Position numbers and translations under genes: made by a program. The notes beneath the pieces are model-generated. The model searched no databases. It was given only the letters and a program-made list of their open reading frames with translations, and was not told the origin of the DNA. From NCBI GenBank assembly GCA_014898425.1, contig RCSZ01000023.1:1-64000 (forward strand): a DNA stretch of 64,000 nucleotides. Reading direction: 5' to 3'. Source of the DNA: Botryotinia globosa (Eukaryota; Ascomycota; Leotiomycetes; Helotiales; Sclerotiniaceae). Shown here piece by piece: positions 13,388 to 26,600 of this stretch (positions are counted from its first letter, which is position 1; the number at the start of each line of letters is the position of its first letter).

Positions 13388-15585
13388 TTAATTAATAATA
13401 TTACAAATTAGAGTTTTGGATTTTATTAAAAATATTAGATGTTTTTATATAATATTTAGGATTAATAAAAATTCTAAAGAGATTATAAAGAAGATATTAT
13501 TATACTAAATATAGTATACTATCTTTTCTTATAGTGTTAGAGAGTATACTCTAGATAATTGTATTAAAAAGATATATTTAAAAAGTTCGATTTTATCAAA
13601 TGTAATAAATCGATTTTGTATTTATTATATATTTATTTTTGTATTGTATATTGTATTAAATAAAATAAAGATCTTTATTATTTTTTATATTTGTAAAAGA
13701 TTCTTTTATATATACAAATATATATATATTTATAATAACTTTTGAAATACCTCTATTTATATATATGAATATATTAGAAAGTGATATTATTTTAATTATT
13801 AAGAATATTATTGATAAGAATATATATATAGAGAAAGAAAAGGAAAAGTGTAAGGAATAGTTCAATTTATTAAAAACAATATCAAACAATAAAAAAGTTA
13901 TTGTTATTAATAATAAAGAGTTTATCAAATATATCAAATTTAAATATAAATAATATAATTATAAAGATATTAATAATAATAATTTAGTAGAAATCTTTTA
14001 TTATAATTTTAGAATATTTATAGTTATATAGTTTACAAAAATTTATTAGATTTATATATGAAAGTTATATATAATATTATATATTCAAAGAATATATTTA
14101 TTAAAAACAAATATTAAAATACTTATAATTTTATTTGAATAATTTTATAAAACTATTATTAATAAATGAATGAAAGTATAAGTTTAAAAAATTTTGAAAA
14201 ATATTAATATTAAGGAATCTAAATTCAAATCTAAAATTATTTATAAAATTATTAAAAACAATTTCAAATATATAAATAAAAATGATAAAAGTGAGTATAA
14301 TAAAAACAAAGATATAAGAGATTCTAATAATAGAGATAATAATAATAATAAAGATAATAAAGATTATAAATCCTAAAAAAATAAAATATTAGTATTATAT
14401 TTCAATATATAATCTTTTATTAGTTTATTAAAATTTTATATTAATAATAAAAAATATAATAGGGATAATAATAATTTCGATTTTAAGTTTTTGATATTTT
14501 ATGAAATCTTATGATGTGTAAAGATATCTATAGATATATATTATAAAGCATTTTCAATTATATTCAAAAAAAGTATACTTTAGTTTTTTTATATTAATTA
14601 TAGCTTTCTATTATTAATATTTAAAAAGTTTTATATTTATATATAGGATAATTTTGAAGGAAATAAATATCAATGAAATATATTATCGAAATAAAATAAT
14701 ATTATTTTGAAATTGATTAGAAAAGAGTATAGAAATAAACTATTCAATAAATGTTTTATAATTATAATCAAATAATTATATATATTATAATATTGATTCA
14801 ATTCTATTATATAGTAAATATCCTATCTTTATAATAAACTTATATTTATTTGTAAAGATATAAAAGTATACAATTTAGTTTATTTTGATTTTAAAAAAAA
14901 GATATTTGATTTAATTAATCAATTATAATAATTTATTAGTATATGGGAGAGATTATATAAAAATGAAAGGAATATAATATTATTTATTGATAGGAAATTC
15001 CATAGTAATAATAATTATGGTAATAATCGGAATGATTTTAGGGATTTTAGAAATAATAATAATTTTAAAAACAATTTGTATAACAAACGATAATATTTAG
15101 ATTTATTTAATTAATACAATTGTTATTGGATATATAAGAAAAAAAAGTATTGATTAATAAAATATTTTAAAAAAGAATAAGATAAGAATAAATGTGAATA
15201 TAGAGAGAAAATTAAAGATAATAGTAATAATATGTTTAATAAGTATTATGATTAGTAAATAATTGAATATAAGGAAGAGATTATTGATATAGAGTTTGAT
15301 TTAGAAATCGAAATAGATTTGTTTTTTGTGGATTTTGATATTAAAAATAATACAAATAAAATATTTTTTATAAATTCTAAGTCTATCAATAATTAGAAAG
15401 TATTTAATCAATTATTATTCAATGTAATATTGTATATAATGATTAAAAACTTTATTAAAATTGTTTTATTTATAGAAAATATAATAGATATTTTTTATAT
15501 AAATTATATAAATAAAGAATTCTTTAATATATATATTGATATAATATATATAAAAAAATCTATAATTGGAATTAAATAATATTAT

Positions 15586-15894
15586 GTGTGGAAGTGGATT
15601 TATTTAGTTGAATATGATCTATTGATAATAGGAACTGTAAATATATATTTCGGGAAGGGAATTATAATATCAATAGAATTATTTCAAATCGTTATATTAT
15701 TCAAAAATATTGATTTCTATATTGTGGATATTGATATTCTATTTTTATTGAATCTTAAAGATATAAATCGTTTTAAAATGTTTTATAATAATATTATTAA
15801 TCAATTTATTATATTAAAGGGTAAATACTTTGTTATTAGAAAATGTGGGTATATGTTTTTAATATGGAAAGTAAATATAAATCAATTTATTTAA
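15586..15894 (+). pseudogene. Copia A protease/gag-pre-integrase segment
   Basis: A 102-codon open stretch reading IIGTVNIYFGKGI, then VILFKNIDFY and DILFLLNLKDI. This follows the Copia pattern in which the protease tail (GxVxI...G) leads into the gag-pre-integrase domain (L-NVxYxP-x-NLLSL-x-L). It is open by chance retention rather than because the whole polyprotein is intact; stops lie on both sides. The counterpart in element B is at 22,829-23,059. Confidence 0.6.
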
Positions 15895-16002
15895 GAGTCG
15901 ATTTATTAGAATGACTACTATTTAATAATTACAAAGTTATAATATTTATATTAATAATTCAATTATTTATTAATACAACATTTTTATAATATATTGTAAT
16001 AA

Positions 16003-16671
16003 ATGGGCTATAATGAGAATAGTGATGTTATTAAATATTTTATTAAATATTATAAATATTATTAAATGTATAGTAAGTTATTAGAATATTTCAGATTTAT
16101 TTTATTAAAAGATATTGAATTCAATTATACTATTTATATTGATATTATATATATTATAAATAATCCGATTTTATATATTATTGATGAAATAACATATTAT
16201 TAAATAATTCGATTTTTTGAAAACATTTTTATTAAGTATATATTTGATAATTTTAGGGAATGTTAGATTGATGTGTATGTTGAATTATTAGATTATATTA
16301 TTTATGATATTGAAAAGAATTTTGTAAATAAAGAGTTTATTCAAAATACAAAATTTATATTGATTATTATTAAAAATGTATTTGTTGAAATATACAATTT
16401 TATAAATATTATTGAAAAATATTATTATTTATTATATCGCATATATAAGATTTTAATGAAAGAATTTGAAGATAATAATCTAATTAAAATAATAATTCTT
16501 CAAATAGTAATAAAAATTATAAACAATATAATAGAGTCAAATAAATTTATTTTTATATTACTAATTTATAGAATATATTTCAAATTAAATAATATTAATT
16601 TATTAATTATAATAATTATTCAATATATGAAAGTTATAAAGAAAGTTATAATAAAAGTATATTATATTTGA
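16003..16671 (+). pseudogene. Copia A integrase core with D,D-35-E retained
   Basis: In one frame from 16,003 to 16,671 with a few stops, the residues expected for a retroviral-type integrase catalytic triad are still in place: Asp at 16,141 (YIDIIYI), Asp at 16,306 (YIIYDIEKNF) and Glu at 16,414 (NIIEKYYYLLYR, where Copia integrases have VERYH-P-RR). The last two are 36 codons apart, i.e. D-35-E. An HHCC-type region should lie just upstream (YYKYY..Y remnants of the cysteines). The last 132 codons are open. Not expected to yield a functional enzyme. Confidence 0.75.
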
Positions 16672-17729
16672 GTTAAAAAACAAATCACAAAAATATTAAA
16701 ATTAAAAAATAAATCATTTATAATATTTATTTTTACTTTATTATTAAATTCAAAAATTTTAATATAGAAAAAGGGAAAAGGTAGTAATATATTAAATAAA
16801 TAAATTAAATTATATATTTTAATTGGAATAAATAGGAAGATATATAAAATAAAACTTTTTAATAAATTAATTAAATTTTGATTTATATTTATATAATCTT
16901 TTTATATAAAATCTAAAGAAATAAAATCAAAGAATGATTATACAAATAATAATAATAATAATATTATAATTATTGATATATTATATATAGAGATATTATA
17001 ATTTCAAATATTATTATTAATAATATAATTAGATATATAATTATATTATTATATAAAAAACAATTTGATAAAAATAATTAATATAATAAATATTAATAAA
17101 AAAAATATATTATAAAATTATTATAATTAATTATATTTTTATAAGATAAAATATTTATAAAATATATAAAATTGTAATATAAAAAAGTTGATGGATTAAT
17201 AAAAAATAAAGTTTTCAAAATTATTTCAAAAAATAATATTTCATTTGAAATAAAACTTTTTAAATTATATTTTATTAATAAAATGAAAAAAGAAAATATT
17301 AATAGGGTATATGTGAAGTTATAATTAGTAATTCAGGTATATTAAAATAAGGGTAAAACTATTATTTTAATATAATTATTTATTATTATTTTATGAGTAT
17401 TAAATAAATATATTCAAATCTATTTATAGAATATTATATAAATATATATATAATCAATTATAATTTTAAATAAATCTATTTATATAAAAATATTAAAAAA
17501 GATTAGATTTAAGAATGAATATATTTTATATATTATAAAACTTTCATATAATATTTTTGAAGTAGAAAATCATTAATTTGAAATTTATTATAATTATTAT
17601 AGGGATAAGCTGAATATAATATATTTTATATATAACCTTTGTTTATTTTATTTAATTGATAATATTAGTATTATAGAGCTTCAAATTAATAATATTTTTA
17701 TAGTTGTAGATAAAAAATTTATATATTTA

Positions 17730-18620
17730 AAATAAGAGTAATTGAGTAAAGTCAATTTTATAATTAAAAATAAAAAGCAATTTATAAAAAACTATTTATT
17801 TAGATTTAATAATTGTTTGATTATTTTTAAAGATGATAAGATTTATTTTAATTAAAAGAAACAATGTAATAATATTAGAATAGTTATAATTAGAAATATT
17901 AATATATATAAAATAAAAGAAAAAATTTGGAAAAATATTATTTTGAAGAATCAATATATTGTTTAATGTATAAAAGGAGTATATATTGTAATTATATATT
18001 AATTAGAGGTATTTTATTATTATTTTATTATTATTTAGGTAATAGATTTGAAAAAAAAAGATATAAATAAATTTAATAAAATTATTAAGTAATAAATGAA
18101 TAATTTGAAAAGAGGATTTATATTTATATTTCTAGATATGAATTTTATCAAATTAATTATTTTTATTAATATATTATTTATTAATAATATTAATTTATTA
18201 TTACAAATTAACTATATAATCTATTTAATAAATAAGTATAATAATATTAATATTATATATTAAATATCAATTAAATATAAGAGAATTATTAAAAATATAT
18301 TAGCTTTTGAATTATATATATTGATTTTAGACTTTGATATTAGAACTATTATTAAAGATATTATCAATACCATTCTCAAATTTAAAAAGCTAATATCACT
18401 TATATTTTATATAAATTCAAAATCATTATATAATTTATTAATTAAATTTAATATGAGTATGGAAAAATGGTTTTTAATTAATATTATGATTTTAAAATAA
18501 TACTATAAAAATAGGGAGATTATAAAGATTAAATGGATTAATGGGAAATCGAATCCTGTAAACATTATAATTAAAAATAATATATATTAAATATTAAAAG
18601 ATTTAATTAATATTAATAAA
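17730..18620 (+). pseudogene. Copia A reverse transcriptase 3' end and RNase H remnant
   Basis: Decayed match to the better preserved segment of element B (24,971-25,870). Recognisable pieces include FINILFINNINLLLQINYIIY (the D-S-F-A-N/SQ-GY strand of Copia RNase H), LAFELYILILDFDI (ASELYA), and FYINSKSLYNLLIKFN (TDSKSLY). Multiple stops. Boundaries approximate. Confidence 0.6.
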
Positions 18621-18754
18621 ATAATTATTAAAATGATATATTGAATAGAAAAGAAATAGTAATATAGAAGCTAAATAGAATTAAAAGAATATTATATTTA
18701 AAATGAATTATAAATTAAAATATATAATTATATTTATTTTTAGAGAATTATTAA

Positions 18755-18924
18755 TATTGGGATATCGATTATATAATCAAAGAGAGTATTATATTAATTA
18801 ATATTGTACTAATATTTCTCTATATATTTAATATCTAACTTTTTATAATTAATAATAATTAAGAACAAATATAATTATATAGGACTAAGTACTTATATTT
18901 ATATCAACCAAATTGATACCAACA
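18755..18924 (+). repeat. Copia A 3' LTR
   Basis: 170 bp, start decayed to TATTGGGATATCG, end intact TTGATACCAACA, followed by TCTTC. Confidence 0.85.
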
Positions 18925-19471
18925 TCTTCCCCTCAATTATATAAATTACAATCAATTATACAAGATCATTCAAATTCCTACCGGCTCTTCCTGCCTGTTT
19001 AGAGGTATAACTATCACTACGATTTTGAGGACTTCTGACTGTTTGCTCCTATTATATCAAGCTCAATGTGAATGGATACAGTCAATTATGAATTCTGCAA
19101 TGATAAGGATTTACGGGAAATCATATTTAACAACACAATTCTATTCACTGAATATATACGGCAAGTTAATAAGTTAAAATTTCAAGCTTCTTTAAACAGT
19201 GATTGGACTGCAATTTACATTATATCCTATCAGCTCGCAACTTTCTTATAAACTGTTAGGATTATAGGCTTCCTCAATATCCCAAACAATTCTAATTATT
19301 TATAATGAATTTATAATTTCACCTTTCATTAATGATCAATTGATCTTTAGTTTTACCAACTATTCTTCCATAACAACTATCAACTCTAGGATAGTGAAAC
19401 ACCTAGCAGTAGCATTTATTATGCTATTACAATCAACAAAGCCTCCATCAAGTTATAAGAACACTTAAATC

Positions 19472-20056
19472 TTGTTAATCGAAAAAGGTTTATTGGGTAC
19501 CCTATCTATTCGATCGAATACTAAACCCACCCCAGGGAATTTCCTAATTGACTTTGACAATGTTGCAAATAATCACCCATCTAGCTTTCTAGAAATTACT
19601 TTTCTAAATCAAATTTCTCATATGAAAGGAAATTCCAATGGATATCATCCAATTTCCCCTGTCATATATTGCTTCGCACCATATCCAAGTACCATCCTTT
19701 TTATCATCTACCCACACTCACCTTTCTAGCTATTACAAAACTTAGTTGCTAATTTCTTTCTTATTCCAGTCTCCGATCAAGCATTAAAAGAGATCCCACA
19801 ACCCAAGCCCTCAAGGACTATTCGCAAATTACCAGCTACAAAAGCTTTTAGATTCAATATCGAGGCCATTAGAAAATCAGATATCAACCATAGATTTGTT
19901 ACAAATCTCAGCATAAACTTCTCTTGTGACATAAACATATTCAATGAAACTACTTACAAAGAGAATATGAACTCCTCGCTTTTTTATACATTGAGGTTTA
20001 ACTTAATAGAACTAGATAAGCTATCCATCCAATTATTTTTTGAAATAATTTTATAG
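19472..20056 (+). pseudogene. Unknown protein relic, 194 codons with one TAG
   Basis: Between Copia elements A and B, a frame stays open for 194 codons except for one TAG at 19,727. The stop could come from CAG by one C-to-T change. The reading includes TKPTPGNFLIDFDN, LIPVSDQALKEIPQP and RKSDINHRFVTNLS, with mixed-charge composition unlike the low-complexity frames of the RIP-degraded repeats. No family recognised, no signal peptide or membrane segment obvious. The first codon is TTG, so the true start is unknown; it may be an internal exon or fragment. Confidence 0.35.
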
Positions 20057-20412
20057 TTCTCAATTTATTCAATTTACAAAATTAGCAACAATCCACGAAA
20101 ATGTATTATAGCATTCGGAAAAAGTCCGCTCATCGCTACATAAGTTTTCGCAATAATACTACACAAGACTTGTAGAGCATAACGGAACCGAGAAAAGAAG
20201 CAACTTCAAACAATGTTCTCAAAGTTAATAACCTTTAATCTCACATGGATTCAATGTATGGATATATAACCAATAATGACTCGGTATATAGTACTCTCAG
20301 CTTTTAGAACAGCATTCTAGAAGTTGTATTCTCATATTGTAGGTTAAAATTCTATTCTTTCTTAAGGGTATACTACTTAAATCGATTATACACCAAAAAA
20401 TCACTTTGAATA

Positions 20413-20582
20413 TGTCGGGATATCGATTATATGATTAAAGAGGGCACTGTATTAACTAATATTGCATTAGTATTTCCCTATATATTTAATACCTAATTTT
20501 TTATAGATAATAATAATCAAAAACGAATACAACTATATAGAATTAAATATTTATATTTATATTAATTAAATTGATATCAATA
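20413..20582 (+). repeat. Copia B 5' LTR
   Basis: 170 bp, intact TGTCGGGATATCG start; final CAACA has become CAATA. Confidence 0.85.
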
Positions 20583-23500
20583 CTAATTAATAATATTACA
20601 AATTAGAATCTTAGATTTTATTAAAAATATTAGATGTTTTTATATAGTATTTAAAATTAATAGAAATTCTAAAAAGATTATAAAAAAGATATTATTATAT
20701 TAAATATAATATATTATCTCTTTTTATAATATTAAAAAGTATACTTCAAATAATTGTATTGGGAAGATATATTCAAGAAGTTTGATTTTGTTAAATATAA
20801 TAAATCAATTTTGTATTTATTATATATTCACTTTTGTATTGTATATTGTACTAAATAAAATAAAGATTTTTATTACTTTTTATATTTATAAAAATTCTTT
20901 TATATATACAAATATATATATATTTATAATAACTTTTGAAATATTTCTATTTATATATACAAATATATCAGAAAGTAATATTACTTTAATCATTAAGGAT
21001 ATTATTGATAAGAATATATATACAAAGGAGGAAAAGGAAGAATACAAGGAATAACTTAATTTATTAAAAGTAATATTAAACAATAAGAGAGCTATTATTA
21101 TTAATAATAAAAAGCTTATCAAATATATCAAATTCAAATATAAATAGTATAATTATAAGGATATTAATAATAATAATTTGATAAAAATCTTTTATTATAA
21201 CTTTAGAATATTTATGATTATACAATTTATAAAAATCTATTAGATTTATATATGAAAATTATGTATAATATTATATACTCGAAAAATATATCTATCAAAA
21301 ACAGATATTGAAATATCTATAATTTTATTCAAATAATTTTATAAAACTATTATTAATAAATAAACAAAAATATAAATTCAAGAAATTATAAAAGATATTA
21401 ATATCAAAAAACTTAAATTTAAATCTGAAATTATTTACAAATTTATTAAAAACAATTTTAAATATATAAACAAAAATAATAAAAGTAAGTATAATGAGAA
21501 TAAAGATGTAGAAGATTCTAACAATAGGAATAACAATAATAAAAATAACAAAGATTATAAATCTCGAAAGAATAAAATATTAATATTATATTTCAATATA
21601 TAATTTTTTATTAATTTATTGAAATTCTATATTAATAATAAGAAATATAATAAAGATAATAACAATTTTGATTTCAAATTTTTGATTTTTTATAAAATCT
21701 TATAATATATAAAGGTATCTATGGATATATATTATAAGATATTTCTAATTATATTTAAAAAAAATATATTTTAATTCTTTTATATTAATTATAACTTTCT
21801 ATTATCGATATTTAAAAAGTTTTATATCTATATACAAAATAATTTCAAAGGAAATAAATATTAATGAAATATATTATTAAAATGGAATAATATTATTTTA
21901 AAGTTAATTAAAAAAAATATATAAAAACAAATTATTCAATAAATATTTTATAATTATAATTAAGCAATTATATATATTATAATATCGATTCGATTTTATT
22001 ATATAATAAACATCCTTTTTTTACAATAAGCTTATATTTGTTTGTAAAAATATAAAGATATATAACTTAATTTGTTTTGATTTTAAAAAAAAAGTATTTA
22101 GTTTAATTAATTAATTACAATAATTTATTAATATATAAAAGAGATTATATAAAAATAGAAAAAATATAATATTATTTATTGATAAGAAATTCTATAGTAA
22201 TAATAATTATAGTAATAATCAAAGTAATTCCAAAGATTTTAGAAATAATAATAATTTTAGAAATAATTCATATAATAAACAATAATATTTAGATTCTTTT
22301 AATTAATATAATTATTATTAAATATACAAAAAAAAAGAATATTGATTAATAAAATATTTTAAAAAAATATAAAATAAGAATAAATATAAATATAAAAAAA
22401 AGATTAAAAATAATAGTAATAATATATTTAATAAATATTATAATCAATGAATAATTAAATATAAAGGAAAAATTATTAATACAAAATTTAATTTAAAAAT
22501 TAAAATGAATCTATTTTTTATAGATTTTAATATTGAAGATAATACAAATAAGATATTTTTTATAAATTCTAAATCTATCAATAATTAGAAAATATTTAAT
22601 CAATTATTATTTAATATAATATTATATATAATAATTAAAAACTTTATTAAAATTATTTTATTTATAGAAAATATAATAAATGTTTTTTATATAAACTATA
22701 TAAATAAAGAATTCTTTAGTATATATATTGATATAATATATATAGAGAAGTTAATAATTGAAATTAAATAATATTATATATAGAAACAAATCTATTCAAT
22801 TGAATATAATCTATTAATAATAGGGGTTGTGAATATACATTTTAGAAAAAGAATTATAATATCAATAGGATTATTTCGAATTGTTGTATTATTCGAAAAT
22901 ATCGATTTTTATATTATAAATATTAATATTTTATTTTTATTGAATTTTGAAGATATGGATTATTTTAAAATATTTTATAATAATATTATTAATCAGTTTA
23001 TTATATTAAAGAGTAAATACTCTATTATTAGAAAATATAGGTATATATTTTTAATATAAAAAGTAAATATAAATTAATTCATTTAAAAATCGATTTATTA
23101 GAATAACTATTATTTAATAATTATAAAGCTATAATATTTATATCGATAATTCGATTATTCATTAGTATAATATTTTTATAATATATTGTAATGAGTAGGT
23201 TATAATGAGAATAGTAATATTATTAAACATTTCATTAAATATTACAAATATTATCAAATGTATAGCAAATCATTAGAATATTTTAGGTTTACTTTATTGA
23301 AAGATATTGAATTCAATTATACTATTTATATTGATATTATATATATTGAAAATAATCTAATTTTATATATTATTAATGAAATAATATATTATTAAATAAT
23401 TCGATTTTTTGAAAACGTTTTTGCTAAATATACATTCAATAGTTTTAGAAAATACTGAATTAATATATATATTAGATTATCAAATTACATTATCTATAAT

Positions 23501-24970
23501 ACTAAAAAGAATTTTATAAATAAAGAGTTTGTTTAAAATATGAAATTTATATCAATCACTATTAAAAGTATATTTATTAAAATATACAATTTTGTAAACA
23601 TTATTGAAAAATATTACCACCTATTATATTATATATATAAAATTTTAACAAAAGAATTTGAAGATAATAATCTAATTAAAATAATAATTCTTTAAATAAC
23701 AATAAAAACTATAAACAATATAATAAGATTAAATAGATTTGTTTTTATATTATTAATTTATAGAATATATTCTAAATTAAGTAATATTAATTTATTAATT
23801 ATAATAATCATTCAATATATAAAAGCTATAAAAAAAGTTATAACAAAAGTATATTATATTCAAGCTAAGAAATAAGTTATAAAGATATTGAAATTGAAGA
23901 ATAAACTATTTATAATATCTATTCTTATTCTATTATTAAATTTAGAAGTTTTAATATAGAGAAAGGGAAAAGATAGTAATATATTAAATAAGTAAATTAA
24001 ATTACATATTTTGATTAAAATAGATGGAGAGATATATAAGATAGAACTTTTCAATAAATCAATTAAATTTCGATCTATATCTATATAATCCTTTTATATA
24101 AAATTTAAAGAAACAAAATCGAAGAACAATTATATAAATAATAACAACAATAATATTATAATCGTTGATATATTATATATAAAGATATTACAATTTCAAA
24201 TATTATTATTAATAATACAATTAAATATATAATTATATTATTATATAAAAAACAATTTAACAAAAATGATTAATATAATAAATATTAATAAAAAATATAT
24301 TGCGAAATTATTATAATTGATTATATTCTTGTAAGATAATATATCTATAAGATATATAGAGTTATAATGTAAGAAAATTAATAGATTAATAGAGGATAAA
24401 ATTTTCAAAATTATTTCAAAAGATAGTATTCCGTTTAGAATAAAACTTTTCAAATTATACTTTATTAATGAAATAAAAGAAAAAGGTATTAATAAAATAT
24501 ATACAAAGTTATAATTAATAGTTTAAATATATCAAAATAAAAATAAAATTATTATTTTAATATAATTATTTATTATTTAATATATCAATTAGTATATTAT
24601 TCTTATATTTGTTATTATTCTATAAGTATTAAATAAATATATTCAAATTTATTTATAAAATATTATATAAATATATATTCAATCGATTATAATTTTGAAT
24701 AAATCTATTTATATAAAAATATTGAAAGAGATTGGATTTGAAAATAAATATATTTTGTATATTATAAAATCTTTATATAGTATTTCTGAAATAGAAAATT
24801 ATTAATTTGGAATTTATTACAATTATTACAAAAATAAGTTGAATATAATATAATCTATATATAACTTTTGCTTATTTTATTCAATTAATAATATTGATAT
24901 TGTAAAGCTTTAAACTAATAATATACTTATAATTATAAATAAAAGATTTATACATTTAAAATAAAAGCAA

Positions 24971-25870
24971 TTGAACAAAATTAATTTTATAATCAAAAAT
25001 AGAAAGCAATTTATAAAAAACTATTTATTTAGATTTAACAATTACTTAATTACTTTCAAGAATAATAGGATTTATCTTAATCAAAAAAAACAATATAATA
25101 ATATCAAAATAATTATAATTGGAAATATTGATATATATAAAACAAAAGGAAAAATTCGGAAAAATGTTACTTCGAAAAATCAATATATCACTCAATATAT
25201 AAAGGAAATATATATTACAATTATATATCAATTAAAGACATCTTATTATCTTTCTATTACTATCCAGATAATAAATCCAAAAGAAGAAAATACAAATAAG
25301 TTCAATAAAGTTATTAAATAGCAAATAAACAATCTGAAAAAAGGATTTACATTTATATTTTTAAATATAAATTCTATTAAATTAATTATCTTTATTAATA
25401 TATCATTTACTAATAATATTGATTTATTATTACAAATTAGTTATATAATTTATTTAATAGATAAGTATAATAATATTAATATTATATATTAAATATCAAT
25501 TAAATATAAAAGAATTATTAGAAATATATTAGCTTTTAAACTATATATATTGATTTTAAGCTTCAATATCGGAACTATTATTAAAGATATTATTAATACT
25601 ATTTTCAAACTTAAAAAATCAATACCACTTATATTCTATATAAACTCAAAATCATTATATAATTTATTAACTAAACTCAATATAAGTATAGAAAAACAGC
25701 TTTTAATTAATATTATAGTTTTAAAACAATATTATAAGAATAAAAAGATTACAAAGATTAAGTAGATTGATAGGAAATTGAACCCTGTGAATATTATAAT
25801 CAAAAATAATATATATCAAATATTAAAAGATTTAATTGATATTAATAAAATAATTATTAAAATGATATAT
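24971..25870 (+). pseudogene. Copia B reverse transcriptase tail and RNase H remnant
   Basis: The best preserved coding part of the family here. 24,971-25,321 is open for 116 codons (KAKGK-like and NPKEENTNKFNKVIK motifs); then SFTNNIDLLLQISYII, YKRIIRNILAFKLY and, in the open stretch 25,550-25,765, FYINSKSLYNLLTKL and EKQLLIN. These track the Copia RNase H landmarks (DaSfAN-D-SSQ-GY, KRVTRSVLASELYA, TDSKSLYD, EKRLMID). Stops occur at several Trp or Gln positions. Confidence 0.7.
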
Positions 25871-25983
25871 TGAATAGAAAAAAGGTAGTGATATAAGAAT
25901 TAAATAGAATTAAAAGAATATTGTATTTAAAGTGAATTATGAATTAAAATATATAATTATATTTATTTTTAGAAAATTATTAA

Positions 25984-26153
25984 TATTGGAATATCGATTA
26001 TATAATCAAAGAGGATATTATATTAACTAGTGTTGTGCTAATGCTTCTTTATATATTTAATATCTAGTTTTCTATAGATAATAATAATCAAGAACAAATA
26101 TAATCATATAGGATTAAGTACTTATATTTATATTAACCAAGTTGATATCAACA
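25984..26153 (+). repeat. Copia B 3' LTR
   Basis: 170 bp, start decayed (TATTGGAATATCG), end intact TTGATATCAACA. Confidence 0.85.
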
Positions 26154-26155
26154 GA

Positions 26156-26600
26156 ATGGAGAGTGATTTGAAGCGAGCTGACCCTAACCTAAGTGATGGA
26201 GAGATCATAGATAGAATTGAGCTAAGAAATGACCTTTAAGATTATATACCATCTATCAAAGATACTGCGATCTTGAGTTGTACTTAGTTTCGTAAGGCGA
26301 TTACTTAATGTTCTTTATACGATATTAAGTACTTTGACTAGGTACCAGAGCCTGTTCTACTTACCAAGCAGTGTATGAAATCTCCATAAGGATTACTGAT
26401 CATAGTAACGCTATGATGTTCATCCTTGAGAAGACCTCTCTTTCTAAACTCAGCGAGAGATCACTGACTCAACTATGTGGATACAACGATGATGCACGAG
26501 ATACTCTCCAGGTTGGTTTCCGTCTCAGCATTACAACATATCGGGGGTTACATGAAATATATCAGCATGGCCCTCACGGCTGCAACTTATTAAAATGAAT
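26156..26600 (+). pseudogene. Unknown gene relic decayed by TAA/TAG stops, abutting Copia B
   Basis: Read from the ATG at 26,156, one frame gives ESDLKRADPNLSDGEIID, then RIELRNDL, a stop, DYIPSIKDTAILSCT, a stop, FRKAIT, a stop, CSLYDIKYFD, a stop, and VPEPVLLTKQCMKSP. Each of the four interrupting codons (the first at 26,237) is TAA or TAG and would be CAA or CAG before a C-to-T change, so the frame is otherwise uninterrupted. After about 26,370 the coding signal moves to another frame (open 26,371-26,598, with RSLTQLCGYNDDARDTLQ), by frameshift or a lost splice. It starts within the target duplication of Copia B, so its 5' part was probably displaced or destroyed by that insertion. No family recognised. 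Confidence 0.5.

Larger units (their letters stand above)
13218..18924 (+). mobile_element. Copia element A, full length, decayed (5,707 bp)
   Basis: LTRs at 13,218-13,387 and 18,755-18,924, both exactly 170 bp, start TGTCGGGATATCGAT and end TTGATACCAACA-like. Flanks are CCTTC and TCTTC (one C/T difference). The plus strand reads gag with a zinc-knuckle-like remnant (about 15,115-15,190), a protease/gag-pre-integrase segment, integrase, then reverse transcriptase and RNase H, the Ty1/Copia gene order. Stops are frequent and nearly all G:C is lost except where codons tolerate it; element B is a close relative of the same family. Confidence 0.9.
20413..26153 (+). mobile_element. Copia element B, full length, decayed (5,741 bp)
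   Basis: LTRs at 20,413-20,582 and 25,984-26,153, each 170 bp. Target duplication GAATA (left) and GAATG (right), one G/A difference. The internal order is as in element A, and the two are collinear: protease/pre-integrase about 22,829, integrase about 23,200-23,870, reverse transcriptase end 24,971-25,321, RNase H about 25,370-25,870. Its right flank is the coding relic starting at 26,156, so this copy inserted in or beside a gene. Confidence 0.9.

Noticed and set aside
13656..13937. Minus-strand frames of 83-93 codons in the 5' part of Copia A (and 20,886-21,137 in B)
   Set aside because: Antisense to gag in plus-strand elements; hydrophobic low-complexity composition typical of AT-rich DNA read backwards.
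1..26153. Centromere or telomere
   Set aside because: AT-rich blocks of this kind can be centromeric, but all that I can resolve is ordinary transposon sequence; there are no telomeric TTAGGG arrays and no way to judge centromere identity from sequence alone.
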